Positions 1 to 8,597 of a stretch of DNA of 64,000 nucleotides are shown here, in pieces. Position 1 is the stretch's first letter. Each line of letters opens with the position of its first letter. The notes beneath the pieces are model-generated. The model ran no database searches. It saw nothing but the letters and a program-made list of their open reading frames with translations, and was not told the origin of the DNA. Source of the stretch: Bryobacteraceae bacterium (GTDB lineage: Bacteria; Acidobacteriota; Terriglobia; Bryobacterales; Bryobacteraceae); contig JAIEMJ010000009.1 of NCBI GenBank assembly GCA_019752335.1, positions 1 to 64,000 on the forward strand, written 5' to 3'. The translations under genes and the position numbers were made by a program.

Positions 1-74
1 AAGTCGAACGCCGGTGGGGAGCGGCCGCTGGCCATTTTTTTGATCCGCTGGAAAGTTGATTTTTTCACAGACCG

Positions 75-93
75 TTACGGTCGGGGTTCGTTA
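75..93. repeat. Single copy of a dispersed repeat arm
   Basis: A 19-bp stretch here is identical to positions 62008-62026, which form most of the right arm of an inverted-repeat element near the other end of the window. Only this one arm is visible; no matching inverted partner was found in the first 130 bases. The rest of positions 1-128 shows no gene that I recognise. Confidence 0.6.
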
Positions 94-128
94 GGAGGTC
101 CAAGGGCGCGCACATTTCTGACGCGCGG

Positions 129-668
129 CTAATGCAGCTTGAGTTCGCGCCCTTCCCAAAGGAGCGTCGCGCTTTTGAGGCTCTTCATTTTGCCGCGATA
201 GGGAAAATAGATTAGCCCTTTGGTGGGACCCAGCGTGGGGCCCTCGGGCAAGGCGGCTTCCTCCACTGCCTCGGCGTCGGTCTTGGCCGGCTCTTTCTCC
301 GGGGTAGTTTGCGGCAACGGCCGGGGCTGGGGCTGAGGCGCGCCAGGAAAGCGGGGTTGCGTACGAGGCGCGCCGAGGACGACGGGTCCGGCTTGGCCTT
401 GTAGGCGCGGACCCTGATTCCAGTCCTCATACTTGAGGCTATTCGCGACCATGCCCGGCGTCTCGGTAGCGAGCAATTCCTTCTTGCCGTTGACGCGCAA
501 CTGAAACTGGCTGGCCGAAAGCCGGATGGGCGACGCCCGATCCGGCAGCACTTCCACCTCCACCACCAGATGGTTGGGCGTGAAGTAAGTAGTGCCGGCA
601 TGCGGCACGGTGTGGCCGCACAACTCCGCCTTCCAATCCAGGGCGACGAAGAACAGAAGCGGAAGCAT
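129..668 (-). CDS. Hypothetical secreted proline-rich protein
   Basis: A 179-residue protein of unknown function. The first ten residues are hydrophobic and look like a short export signal, though no classical cleavage site is obvious. Residues about 25-75 look beta-rich. They are followed by a low-complexity linker rich in Pro, Gln, Glu and Ala (about 95-145), then a short C-terminal segment that could form a beta-strand pair. The ATG start lies 24 bp from the divergent dacB start, so the two genes share a very short promoter region. I do not recognise the family; export is inferred from the N-terminus only. Confidence 0.55.
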   Translation of the reverse strand: MLPLLFFVALDWKAELCGHTVPHAGTTYFTPNHLVVEVEVLPDRASPIRLSASQFQLRVNGKKELLATETPGMVANSLKYEDWNQGPRLQGQAGPVVLGAPRTQPRFPGAPQPQPRPLPQTTPEKEPAKTDAEAVEEAALPEGPTLGPTKGLIYFPYRGKMKSLKSATLLWEGRELKLH

Positions 669-692
669 ACACCCTCAAGATAGCCTAAGAGG

Positions 693-2081
693 ATGAGGCT
701 TTTCCTAATTGGCATTGCGTTGCCGCTGCTCGCCGCCGACCCCCTGGCCACCAGGGTGGATCGCGTTTTGGAAGGGCATCGTGCGCAGTGGGGCATCGCG
801 GTGCAGAAGCTGTCGGACGGGCAGATCCTGTACCAGCGCTGCGCTGATTGTTTCTTCACGCCGGCTTCCGTGACGAAGCTCTTTTCCACTTCGTTCGCGC
901 TGGCGCGGCTGGGCGGCGACACTCGTTTTTCCACGCGGGTCCTGGCGGCGTCGGCGCCCGTGAATGGCGTCGTGAACGGCCACCTGACGCTGCTGGGCGG
1001 CGGCGACCCGACGCTCACCAGCCGGGGCTATCCCTATGGCTCCCCGGAGCGTCCAGCCTTAGCGGCGCTAGAGGCGTTGGCCGATCAACTGGTGAGCGCG
1101 GGCGTCACCCGCATTGAGGGCGACATCCTGGGCGACGATACGCTGTGGGCGTGGGAGCCGGTGCCGGATGGTTGGAGCCACGACGACCTCACCTGGGACT
1201 TTGGTGCGCCGCGCTCGGCGCTGATGGTGAACGAAGGTGAGCTGCAGGTGACGCTGCTGCCGGGCGCGCGTCCGGGAGACTTGGCGCGGGTGAGCTTGCA
1301 GCCGAATGTCGAATACTTCACGCTCGATAACCGCGTGAATACGGTGGCTTCGGGGCAGCGGCAAATTCGCGTGATCCGCATGCCGGGCGCCCGGCAGCTG
1401 CAGATTACGGGGCATATGGCGCTGTCCGACGCGGGCTGGTCCGGCAATCTAGCGCAAGATGATCCCGCGCGGTACGCGGCGATCGCTTTTCAGCAAGTCT
1501 TGCAGGATCGCGGGATCACGGTGGAAGGCGTGGCGCGGGCGCGCCATCGCGCGGTGGGCGAAGCGCTGACGCCGCGGCCGCCAGTGACGTTGGCGGAGCG
1601 GTCCTCGCCGCCGCTGAGCGAGATCGTCACGGTGATCAACAAGGTGAGCCACAATCTGCTGGCCGAGATGATGCTGCACGCCGCGGGCGGTGTGGATGGC
1701 TTGCGGGCGTATCTGGCGGGGATGGGCATCCCGGGACGCGAGGCGCGGTTTGAGGACGGCAGTGGACTATCGCGGTTAACGGCCGTCACGCCGTTATCGA
1801 TGGTGCGGCTGCTCGCGCAGAAGCAGACGATGGAGAGCTTTGTGGAGAGCTTGCCGCACGGCGTGGTGGATGGGTCCTTGAAGAATCGCTTTGGCCGCGA
1901 TGAACGCGGCAAACGCATTCGCGCGAAGACGGGCGGCATGACGGCGGTGAAGACGCTGGCTGGCTACATTGACTCACCGACGCACGGCCGGCTCGCTTTC
2001 GCGATCTTCATCAACGACGACCACGGCAGCCCGGACTCGATTCGCCGCATGGACCAGATCGCGTTGCTGTTTACCGAGTAA
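693..2081 (+). CDS. dacB: D-alanyl-D-alanine carboxypeptidase/endopeptidase (PBP4, peptidase S13)
   Basis: Periplasmic penicillin-binding protein that removes the terminal D-Ala from peptidoglycan stem peptides and can cut cross-links. A signal peptide spans residues 1-15. The three active-site motifs are visible in order: SVTK (S59-K62, nucleophile Ser and general-base Lys), SHN (S319-N321) and KTG (K412-G414). The length of 462 residues and the large insert between the first two motifs are typical of the S13/DacB family. The gene stands alone on the plus strand. Its TAA stop directly abuts the stop of the convergent DUF4197 gene, with no room for a terminator between them. Confidence 0.92.
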   Translation: MRLFLIGIALPLLAADPLATRVDRVLEGHRAQWGIAVQKLSDGQILYQRCADCFFTPASVTKLFSTSFALARLGGDTRFSTRVLAASAPVNGVVNGHLTLLGGGDPTLTSRGYPYGSPERPALAALEALADQLVSAGVTRIEGDILGDDTLWAWEPVPDGWSHDDLTWDFGAPRSALMVNEGELQVTLLPGARPGDLARVSLQPNVEYFTLDNRVNTVASGQRQIRVIRMPGARQLQITGHMALSDAGWSGNLAQDDPARYAAIAFQQVLQDRGITVEGVARARHRAVGEALTPRPPVTLAERSSPPLSEIVTVINKVSHNLLAEMMLHAAGGVDGLRAYLAGMGIPGREARFEDGSGLSRLTAVTPLSMVRLLAQKQTMESFVESLPHGVVDGSLKNRFGRDERGKRIRAKTGGMTAVKTLAGYIDSPTHGRLAFAIFINDDHGSPDSIRRMDQIALLFTE

Positions 2082-2765
2082 CTACTTTTTGAGCCCGCCG
2101 AACACTTCTTTCAACAGCGAAGTTACTTGCGCGGCGGGATTCGTGCGAATTTTCTTTTCTTCTTCGCCGAGGGTGAAAAAGAGCCCGTCGAGCGCCTTGC
2201 CGATGACATACTGATCGAGATCGAAGCTATCCGCCTTCAGGAAGGGCAGCATTTTGAGGCGGCTGGCGAAGGCCTGATATTGACTGGTGACGCCCACCTC
2301 GGACATGGCCTTCTGTACCACGGGCCGGAAGAGATCCGTCAGTTTCGCGGAGGTTTTGCCGCGGAAGAATTCGGTGGCGGCGGTGTCGGATCCGGTGAGA
2401 ATCTGACGGGCGTCGTCGAAAGTCATCTCCTTGATGGCTCCGGTGAAGATGTCCTTGGCGAAGGGCGCGGCTTGTTCGGCGGCGCGGTTCATGGAGAGGA
2501 CAAAGTCGTCGAGTAACTTACCCATACCCGCGCCGCGCAGGCCCCGTTCGATGGTCTTGAGTTGGGGAGGCAAGAGGATCTTCACCAACTCGTTGCGGAA
2601 GTAGCCGTCGGGTTTGCCGAGGAAGCGGACAGCATTTTCGATGCCTACGCTGAGGGCTTCCTTCAGGCCCAAGCTCGTCTTGTCGCCGTTCTTCGGCTTG
2701 CCAAAGCCGCGAAAGATTTTGTCGAGCTGCGGGGAAAAAGCCACGAAGAGCCGCCGGGTGAGCAT
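2082..2765 (-). CDS. DUF4197 family protein
   Basis: A 227-residue protein matching the DUF4197 family in its overall pattern: an LGLKEAL-type segment near residue 32, a GKPDGYF-like segment near 50, a conserved TFDDARQILTG block around 120 and a C-terminal DGLFFTLGEEEKKIR block near 195. The biochemical role is unknown. Many family members carry a secretion or lipoprotein signal; none is convincing here. The start is only 4 bp after the pdeM stop, so the gene is probably the last cistron of the ligase-associated repair operon. That operon membership is inferred from spacing alone. Confidence 0.75.
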   Translation of the reverse strand: MLTRRLFVAFSPQLDKIFRGFGKPKNGDKTSLGLKEALSVGIENAVRFLGKPDGYFRNELVKILLPPQLKTIERGLRGAGMGKLLDDFVLSMNRAAEQAAPFAKDIFTGAIKEMTFDDARQILTGSDTAATEFFRGKTSAKLTDLFRPVVQKAMSEVGVTSQYQAFASRLKMLPFLKADSFDLDQYVIGKALDGLFFTLGEEEKKIRTNPAAQVTSLLKEVFGGLKK

Positions 2766-2769
2766 GCGC

Positions 2770-3462
2770 CTATTTTACGCCGGGGCGGCGGAATGGGAGG
2801 CGGGCGACGCGCTGCCCGGTGCAGGCGGCGATGCAGACTTGGCCGGAGCCCAGCGCTATCGCCAGTTCGGCGGTGAAATGCTTGTGGAGGTCAGCTCCGG
2901 CGGCGAAGGGCGAAAAGGCGGGCAGGATGGTGGTGTGCTCCGTCCAGGTGAAGACGGGGAGGCGGCGGCGAGCGCCGGCAGCGTCGCGGGGCGTGAGGAC
3001 GGGATGAAAGTGACCGAGGACTAAGTGCTCGTCGTTGACGGGCGGTAAGCGGTCGCCGTGGGCGGCGAGTAAGCCAGGCGCGCGCCACTCGGTGACGAGC
3101 GGATAGCCGAAGTCGCGCGTTAGTCCGCGGTCGTGGTTGCCGCGAACCAGGACTAGGTTGGCGCGGGCCGCCATCCGCGTGAAGACATCTACAATCAGAC
3201 GTCGCTCCTCCGCGGAAGGATAGGGCGCGTGGACGACATCGCCGAGAAAGACTAACTCGCGCGGTTGTAACTCGTCGAGTAAGTGAGTGAGTCGAGCGGC
3301 TATGTCTTTATCAGCGACTGGGCCTAGCTCGCCGCGCCGCCGCTGCGCCCAGCCGTAGCCCAGGTGCGCGTCGGCGATGAGTAAGGTGCGCGGGTCCGGC
3401 AACCACAGCGCGCCGCTTGCGTGGGCCCAGCGTCCAGGGCCAATTTCAAGTAGGCTGCTCAT
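2770..3462 (-). CDS. pdeM: Ligase-associated DNA damage response endonuclease PdeM (metallophosphoesterase)
   Basis: Calcineurin-like metallophosphoesterase of 230 residues. The metal-binding motifs are in order: IADAHLG (D31, H33), FLGDVVH (near 75), VRGNHDRG (near 105), then GHFHP. This subfamily is known from the four-gene LHR-ligase-Exo-PdeM DNA repair cluster, and its position confirms the call: its ATG overlaps the helicase stop by 4 bp (ATGA). The start chosen is the first ATG. The likely role is nuclease or phosphoesterase processing of DNA ends or repair by-products; the exact substrate is not established from sequence. Confidence 0.88.
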   Translation of the reverse strand: MSSLLEIGPGRWAHASGALWLPDPRTLLIADAHLGYGWAQRRRGELGPVADKDIAARLTHLLDELQPRELVFLGDVVHAPYPSAEERRLIVDVFTRMAARANLVLVRGNHDRGLTRDFGYPLVTEWRAPGLLAAHGDRLPPVNDEHLVLGHFHPVLTPRDAAGARRRLPVFTWTEHTTILPAFSPFAAGADLHKHFTAELAIALGSGQVCIAACTGQRVARLPFRRPGVK

Positions 3463-5942
3463 GGTTGGTAGAGGGCCTCCAGCAGAGCGTCGAGCGCTTG
3501 GTCCGGGTCTTGCGCGAGTAACACCTCGCGGTTGAAGCTGGCGAAGAGCGGGATGGCGAAGGGCGAGGGCTTGGGCAAATCAAAGGTTTCCCAGGGGGCT
3601 GCGTAAATTCGCGCCGCTTCGTCGGCCGCCGCGCCGGCGTCTAACTCGTCTTCCAACGTTTCGCGAATGGCTTCGCGCAAGAGGGGATGTTCGGGCTCGT
3701 GTTCGCGAAAGGTTTGGTAGAGTGAGTTGCCACTCCAGGAAGCGGCGCGTTTGCCGGTAATTCCCTTTAGGGTTTTGCGCGCGAGTAACTGCCCGGTTTC
3801 GGCGATGGGACGGAATTTCCGGCCCAGGGTTTCCGTAGCCGCGAGGGCCGTTTCGAGGTCCTGCCGGAAATTCACCGGCGAGAAGCTTTCGCGCAGGGTT
3901 TCCGGAGTGGGCGGGTACCTGGCGTCGACGGAGAGCAAGAAGCTGTGGTCATCGAAATTGGCGACGACGCTGCCGCCACGTTCGCCAAAGCTCGCGCCGA
4001 GGCGATGGCCCGTTACCCAGGCCAGGGAGCGGTTCACGCCTCGGCCCGCCACCACGTGAAAGAGCAACAGCAGGGCGCGGCCTTGCCGCAAGCGCTCGAG
4101 GTGCACCGGCGAATCCACCGGGACGGCCGAGGCGGCTTTCTGGCGATCCACGTACACGGCCAGCCGCTGGGCGAGTGCCTTTGGTACGCGAAAGGTCTTG
4201 GCGAGGTAGGCGGCGACGTTCGGCGCCTCGCGCAGACCGCGCCGCAGGCGGAGTTCTTCGCTGGCCAGGCCCGCGGTGAGCGACATGCGGCCGCCCATCC
4301 AGCGCGGCGTCTTCACCCTTTCGCCCTGTGCCGCTTCGACGATAGCGGTGTTCTGATGCAGCCGCTTCACCCGGACGGACTTGCCGCCCATCACAAAGGC
4401 TTCGCCGGGCTGGAGCGAAGTGAGGAAGCTTTCCTCGACGCTGCCGAGGCGGCGATTTCCGCGCTCCATCACTTGCACGTGGTACTCGTCCGAAATGGTG
4501 CCGATATTCAGGTAGTAGCTCTGCGCGACTTTGCGCGAGGCGACTTTCATTTTACCCGCGTGTAAGTGAATCTTTCCGTAAGAGCCGTAAGGGCCAAGCA
4601 CTTTTCCGCCGCCGGCAAGATACTCGATGACGGAATCGAAATCGGCGCGGGTGAGCTGCTGATAGGGGCCCGCCCGACAGACTAAGTGGTAAGCCTCATC
4701 CAAATCGTACTCGCGTTCGACACTCATGCCGAGTAAGACCTGAGCCAGGACATCGAGCGGCGCCTGCGCCGGTTTCAACTGATCGAGGCGCCCGGCGCGC
4801 GCGGCTTCCCGCAGGGCGACGCATTGCAGTAAGTCCGGCAGGCTGAGCGCGACTAACTCGCCTTGGGCGACTCCGTCGACGCGATGGCCGGCGCGGCCCA
4901 AACGCTGGACGGCGCGCGAAACGCCGCGCGGCGCGCCGATGAGCAGGACTTGGTCGACGGCGGCGAAGTCGACGCCGAGCTCGAGCGACGAAGAGCAGAC
5001 CACAGCTTTCATTGCGCCGGTGCTCAAGCCGGCTTCGATGGCGAGTCGCTCTTCCCGGTCCACCGAGGCGTGATGCACTTGGATCTGCTCGTCAAATTCG
5101 GGCAGCAGTATCTTGAGGGCCAAGCCCAGCCGCTCCGCGGCGGAGCGGGTCGATGTGAAGACCAGCGAGCAGTTCGCTTTGCGGACTAACTCGGCCGCTA
5201 CGCTGGCAATGCGATAGGGGTTGAAGCCCGCGACGGGCAAGGCAACATCGGTTGGAATATCGGCTAACTGGAGGCGATGTGTTTTGGCCAGCGGCACCGA
5301 CGCGACATGACAGGGTCGCGCGCCGCAGAGAAGTTGTGCGACGGCTTCGATGGGCGCAGCGGTGGCGGACAGTCCGATGCGCTGCATCGGCCGCTGCGCT
5401 TGCTGCTCCAGGCGCTCCAAGCTCAAGGCCAAGAGCGAGCCACGCTTCGACTCCGCGAAGGCGTGAATCTCGTCGACGATGACGACGAAAGGCCGCAGCC
5501 CGCCGCGCCAGGCGCTTTGGCTGAGTAAGGAACTCAGGCTTTCGGGCGTCGTGAGGAGTAAGTGCGGACGGTGGCGCTGCATGCGCGCCCGGTCCCGCTG
5601 GCTGGTGTCGCCCGTGCGGACTTCCAGGCGCACTTGCCGGGCCGGTGGAAGGCCATCGTTGAGGGCGGCCAACGGTGGCGCCAGGTTGCGTTCGATATCG
5701 CGGCTCAGGCTGCGCAAAGGCGAAATGTAGAGGGCGCAAACCGCGTTCGGCAATTTGTCAGTGGCGGCCAGTTGCGAAAGCGCGGACAGGAACGCGGCCA
5801 GCGTTTTTCCAGAACCGGTCGGCGCGAGAATGAGCGTGTGTTCCCCGGCCAGGGTATGCGGCAACGCGGCTTTTTGAATCGCGGAGTAGCCGGCTGGAAA
5901 ACGGGCGGAGAACCAAGTGGCGAGCGTGGCGTGGAGCTTCAT
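3459..5942 (-). CDS. Ligase-associated DNA damage response DEXH-box helicase (Lhr-type)
   Basis: Superfamily 2 ATP-dependent DNA helicase of 827 residues. Visible elements are Walker A PTGSGKT (41-47), the DEIH Walker B (157-160), a GLSATAAP motif III (near 195) and the motif VI region around QRLGRAGHR (near 345). They are followed by the winged-helix and Lhr core domains, including an HLHAGKMKVASRKVAQ block near 460. The length matches the short bacterial Lhr variant found beside ATP-dependent ligases. It overlaps its neighbours on both sides by 4 bp (stop and start codons interlocked), which points to translational coupling. Expected function is 3'-5' unwinding during repair of damaged DNA. 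Confidence 0.92.
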   Translation of the reverse strand: MKLHATLATWFSARFPAGYSAIQKAALPHTLAGEHTLILAPTGSGKTLAAFLSALSQLAATDKLPNAVCALYISPLRSLSRDIERNLAPPLAALNDGLPPARQVRLEVRTGDTSQRDRARMQRHRPHLLLTTPESLSSLLSQSAWRGGLRPFVVIVDEIHAFAESKRGSLLALSLERLEQQAQRPMQRIGLSATAAPIEAVAQLLCGARPCHVASVPLAKTHRLQLADIPTDVALPVAGFNPYRIASVAAELVRKANCSLVFTSTRSAAERLGLALKILLPEFDEQIQVHHASVDREERLAIEAGLSTGAMKAVVCSSSLELGVDFAAVDQVLLIGAPRGVSRAVQRLGRAGHRVDGVAQGELVALSLPDLLQCVALREAARAGRLDQLKPAQAPLDVLAQVLLGMSVEREYDLDEAYHLVCRAGPYQQLTRADFDSVIEYLAGGGKVLGPYGSYGKIHLHAGKMKVASRKVAQSYYLNIGTISDEYHVQVMERGNRRLGSVEESFLTSLQPGEAFVMGGKSVRVKRLHQNTAIVEAAQGERVKTPRWMGGRMSLTAGLASEELRLRRGLREAPNVAAYLAKTFRVPKALAQRLAVYVDRQKAASAVPVDSPVHLERLRQGRALLLLFHVVAGRGVNRSLAWVTGHRLGASFGERGGSVVANFDDHSFLLSVDARYPPTPETLRESFSPVNFRQDLETALAATETLGRKFRPIAETGQLLARKTLKGITGKRAASWSGNSLYQTFREHEPEHPLLREAIRETLEDELDAGAAADEAARIYAAPWETFDLPKPSPFAIPLFASFNREVLLAQDPDQALDALLEALYQP

Positions 5943-7540
5943 CCGAGGGTCGCCGTGTAGAGAGCTTGCACCGCGGCGAGCGTGTCGGCGTCCGCCGGAG
6001 ACTTATCCTGCCGCCAACGCAGAATGCGCGGAAAGCGTAGCGCGAAGCCGCTTTTGTGGCGGGGTGACTTCTGGATGCCGTCGAAGGCCACTTCCAGCAC
6101 CACCTCGGGGCGGACTAACATCACGCGCCCATACTTCTCCTGGGTAAGGCCACGCAGGACGCGCGTCAGTTCGCGGATTTCGTCGTCAGTCAGACCGGAG
6201 TACGCCTTGCCGACGTTCAGGAAGCGGTCACCGTCGCGCACGGCGAAGGTATAGTCGGAGAGCATCGTCGCGCGGCGTCCATGGCCTTGTTCGGCGGCGG
6301 TGACAACGACGTCCAGGGTGCCGAAAGCCTTCTTCACCTTCAACCAGTAGTTGCCGCGCTTGCCTGGCTCATAGATTGTGCCGCGGCGTTTGAGTAAGAG
6401 GCCCTCGTTGCCGCGCTTACGGGCGGCGTTGAACTCTTCTTCTAACGAAGGAAGCTCGGCCAGCGGGCGCCGCGCGGAGAGCCGGGCGCCATCCGGCAGG
6501 TGTTGCGCGAGTAAGTGCAGCCGTTCTTCCAGCGTCAGCCCGGCGGTGGATTGCCCAGCGAGGTGGAGTAAGTCATAGGCCATGAAAATGATGGGGACTT
6601 CCGTGAGCAGCTCCGCGGGTACTGTTTTGCGTTGTAAGCGTTGTTGTAGGACGGTAAAGTTGAGCGCTTTGCCGTCGCGCCAGGCGAGTAACTCCCCGTC
6701 GATGGCGATGGGTACGGGCAGGCCGGCAAAGATAGTGACGATTTCCGGAAAAGCGGCAGTGACTTCTTCCATTCCGCGTGAGTAGATCTTGACTTGGCCG
6801 TCGCCCGCGTGGACCTGGCTGCGAATGCCGTCGTATTTGTCCTCCACCCACCAATCGGCAGCGTCGCCTAACTCCGGGGCCTGTTCGATGGGTTTGGCGA
6901 GCATGAACTCCATGGGGTGAAAGATCTTTGCCTCCACCAGATGTAACTCGCGCCGGTAGGCGGCGCGCGCGATATCGCCGAGTTGGCCGGCTTTGTGGCT
7001 GGCTTCGCGTAAGGCCGCCGCAGTGTGTCCGGTGGCGGCGGCGATGGCCTCCTCCACCAGGCGCTCCTGCAGACCAATGCGTAAGTTGCCGGTGATGCCC
7101 TTCACGAAGTATTTCAGGCTCAGCGGCGAGTAACGCAGGAAGACTTCGGCTAAACGCGCGACGCGATCCGCAGTGCGTTTGCGGCCGAAAACGCCAAGGT
7201 ATTCTTCTTCGGCTTGCTGAAGCGTCAACGGCAAATTGCGGGTCGCCCCTTGGAGCAGTAGGCCGATAGTTTCGCCGGTATCGCCCACTTCGCGGTAACA
7301 AAGCCGGACCGTTTCAAGGTCCCAGCCGGTCACCTCGATCAAGGCCTCTCGTAGCGCGGCGTGGCCCAAGGACATCTTGGCCCCGCCGGGCAAGGGTTGG
7401 CCGCAGAGAAAGCGCGTCGCGCGAACCAGATCCGTCTCGTTCTGCTTCGTCAGATATTCGCCCAGTAGGCTGATCTTGCGATTCCGGCTCGGCGTGGCGG
7501 CCACCCTTTCGCAGACCAGGGCGAGTTCGTCGAAGCTCAT
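5939..7540 (-). CDS. ATP-dependent DNA ligase
   Basis: Nick-sealing ligase of 533 residues. An N-terminal DNA-binding domain (1-205) precedes the nucleotidyltransferase domain, whose KYDGIR motif I supplies the adenylated Lys235. Motif III (DGELLAW), motif IV (EGLLLKRR) and motif V (WLKVK) follow, then an OB-fold C-terminal domain. This is the ligase that defines the LHR-Lig-Exo-PdeM cluster and is distinct from the replicative NAD-dependent LigA, which is not in the window. The gene is coupled by 4-bp overlaps to the upstream nuclease and the downstream helicase. Confidence 0.92.
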   Translation of the reverse strand: MSFDELALVCERVAATPSRNRKISLLGEYLTKQNETDLVRATRFLCGQPLPGGAKMSLGHAALREALIEVTGWDLETVRLCYREVGDTGETIGLLLQGATRNLPLTLQQAEEEYLGVFGRKRTADRVARLAEVFLRYSPLSLKYFVKGITGNLRIGLQERLVEEAIAAATGHTAAALREASHKAGQLGDIARAAYRRELHLVEAKIFHPMEFMLAKPIEQAPELGDAADWWVEDKYDGIRSQVHAGDGQVKIYSRGMEEVTAAFPEIVTIFAGLPVPIAIDGELLAWRDGKALNFTVLQQRLQRKTVPAELLTEVPIIFMAYDLLHLAGQSTAGLTLEERLHLLAQHLPDGARLSARRPLAELPSLEEEFNAARKRGNEGLLLKRRGTIYEPGKRGNYWLKVKKAFGTLDVVVTAAEQGHGRRATMLSDYTFAVRDGDRFLNVGKAYSGLTDDEIRELTRVLRGLTQEKYGRVMLVRPEVVLEVAFDGIQKSPRHKSGFALRFPRILRWRQDKSPADADTLAAVQALYTATLG

Positions 7541-8541
7541 GCGCCGGCGTCCTCCTCGCGCGACATCTGGGCCGTGGCGGCTTGGGCATGGTAGCCGCGT
7601 CCGCGCAGGATGTGGGCGAAGGGCTCGGCATAGCCATGCACGATGTCAATCTGGCTGGCGCCGCTGGCGGCCACCAGGTCCAGCAATTCGGTGAAACTGG
7701 CATGGTCAGAGTAGGGAATCAGCTCATGGGCGTTTGCTCGGGTGCGGGCGTTGGCCAGGGCCGCCCAGCCCGAGACGTACGCTACGCGGACCTCGCCGCG
7801 CGCCTCCAGGTAGTCGCGCATGCCGGGGACGACGACCAGCGCCCGGCTAGGGTCAGTTTGGGCGGAGTAGGGCTCCACGCCCGGGAAGGAGTAGCCCTCG
7901 GCTTCATAGGCGGGAAGGAATTTGTGCATGGCGCCATGGACGGAGGTGGGGATGCCAGCCGTCGCCAGGACATGGGCGATTTCCTGTCCACGTCCGAGGG
8001 GGTAGCCGAGGAAAACGGGCGTCGCGCCCTCGGCCAGGGTCTCCTGGGCGAAGGAGAGAATGCGGTGGCGGGCTTCGGTGTGGCTGAGGAAGTGATAGAT
8101 GGGAAGTCCGAAGGTGGATTCGATGATGAGGCGGTCGCATTCTATAGAAATAGTTTTAACGCCGCAAATTGGCTGGTTTAGCTTGAGATCGCCTGTATAA
8201 ACAAGACGATAGCCATCTTTTTCAACGCAAAGTTGGGCTGCGCCAATGATGTGGCCGGCGGGCCAGGCGGTGAGCTTGGCTCCATTCCACTCGATAGGAA
8301 TGCCAAAAGCCAGCGGAATCAGTTTTTGATCTACAGAAGTAGTTATTGGCCAGCGAATTCGGTAGAGTTCCAGGGTGCGGCTGGTGGCCCAGACTTGCTG
8401 AGGACGGCCGCTGGCGTGGTCGGCGTGGGCGTGCGAGAACCAGGCGTGGGCGACGGGCTGTCGGGGGTCCAGCCACAGGTCGATTTCGAGGATGTGGATA
8501 CCGGCCGCCGTAAAGCGGACGGTAAGTGGAGGCACTTTCAT
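7537..8541 (-). CDS. Ligase-associated DNA exonuclease (MBL/beta-CASP fold, SNM1-like)
   Basis: Metallo-beta-lactamase fold nuclease of 334 residues, first gene of the repair operon. The zinc motif HAHADH is at 37-42. A second metal-ligand region follows (VYTGDLKLN near 116), and a C-terminal beta-CASP-type part includes YSDHASFTELL near 290. Family members act as DNA exonucleases in the ligase-associated damage response. The operon promoter must lie in the 56 bp between this start and the divergent gene at 8598; I saw no convincing LexA-type palindrome there. Confidence 0.9.
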   Translation of the reverse strand: MKVPPLTVRFTAAGIHILEIDLWLDPRQPVAHAWFSHAHADHASGRPQQVWATSRTLELYRIRWPITTSVDQKLIPLAFGIPIEWNGAKLTAWPAGHIIGAAQLCVEKDGYRLVYTGDLKLNQPICGVKTISIECDRLIIESTFGLPIYHFLSHTEARHRILSFAQETLAEGATPVFLGYPLGRGQEIAHVLATAGIPTSVHGAMHKFLPAYEAEGYSFPGVEPYSAQTDPSRALVVVPGMRDYLEARGEVRVAYVSGWAALANARTRANAHELIPYSDHASFTELLDLVAASGASQIDIVHGYAEPFAHILRGRGYHAQAATAQMSREEDAGA

Positions 8542-8597
8542 TTTTTGGTCGCGGTAAATTGAGTCTTGGCCGGTCGTATGCGCATCTCAGAATGTGA

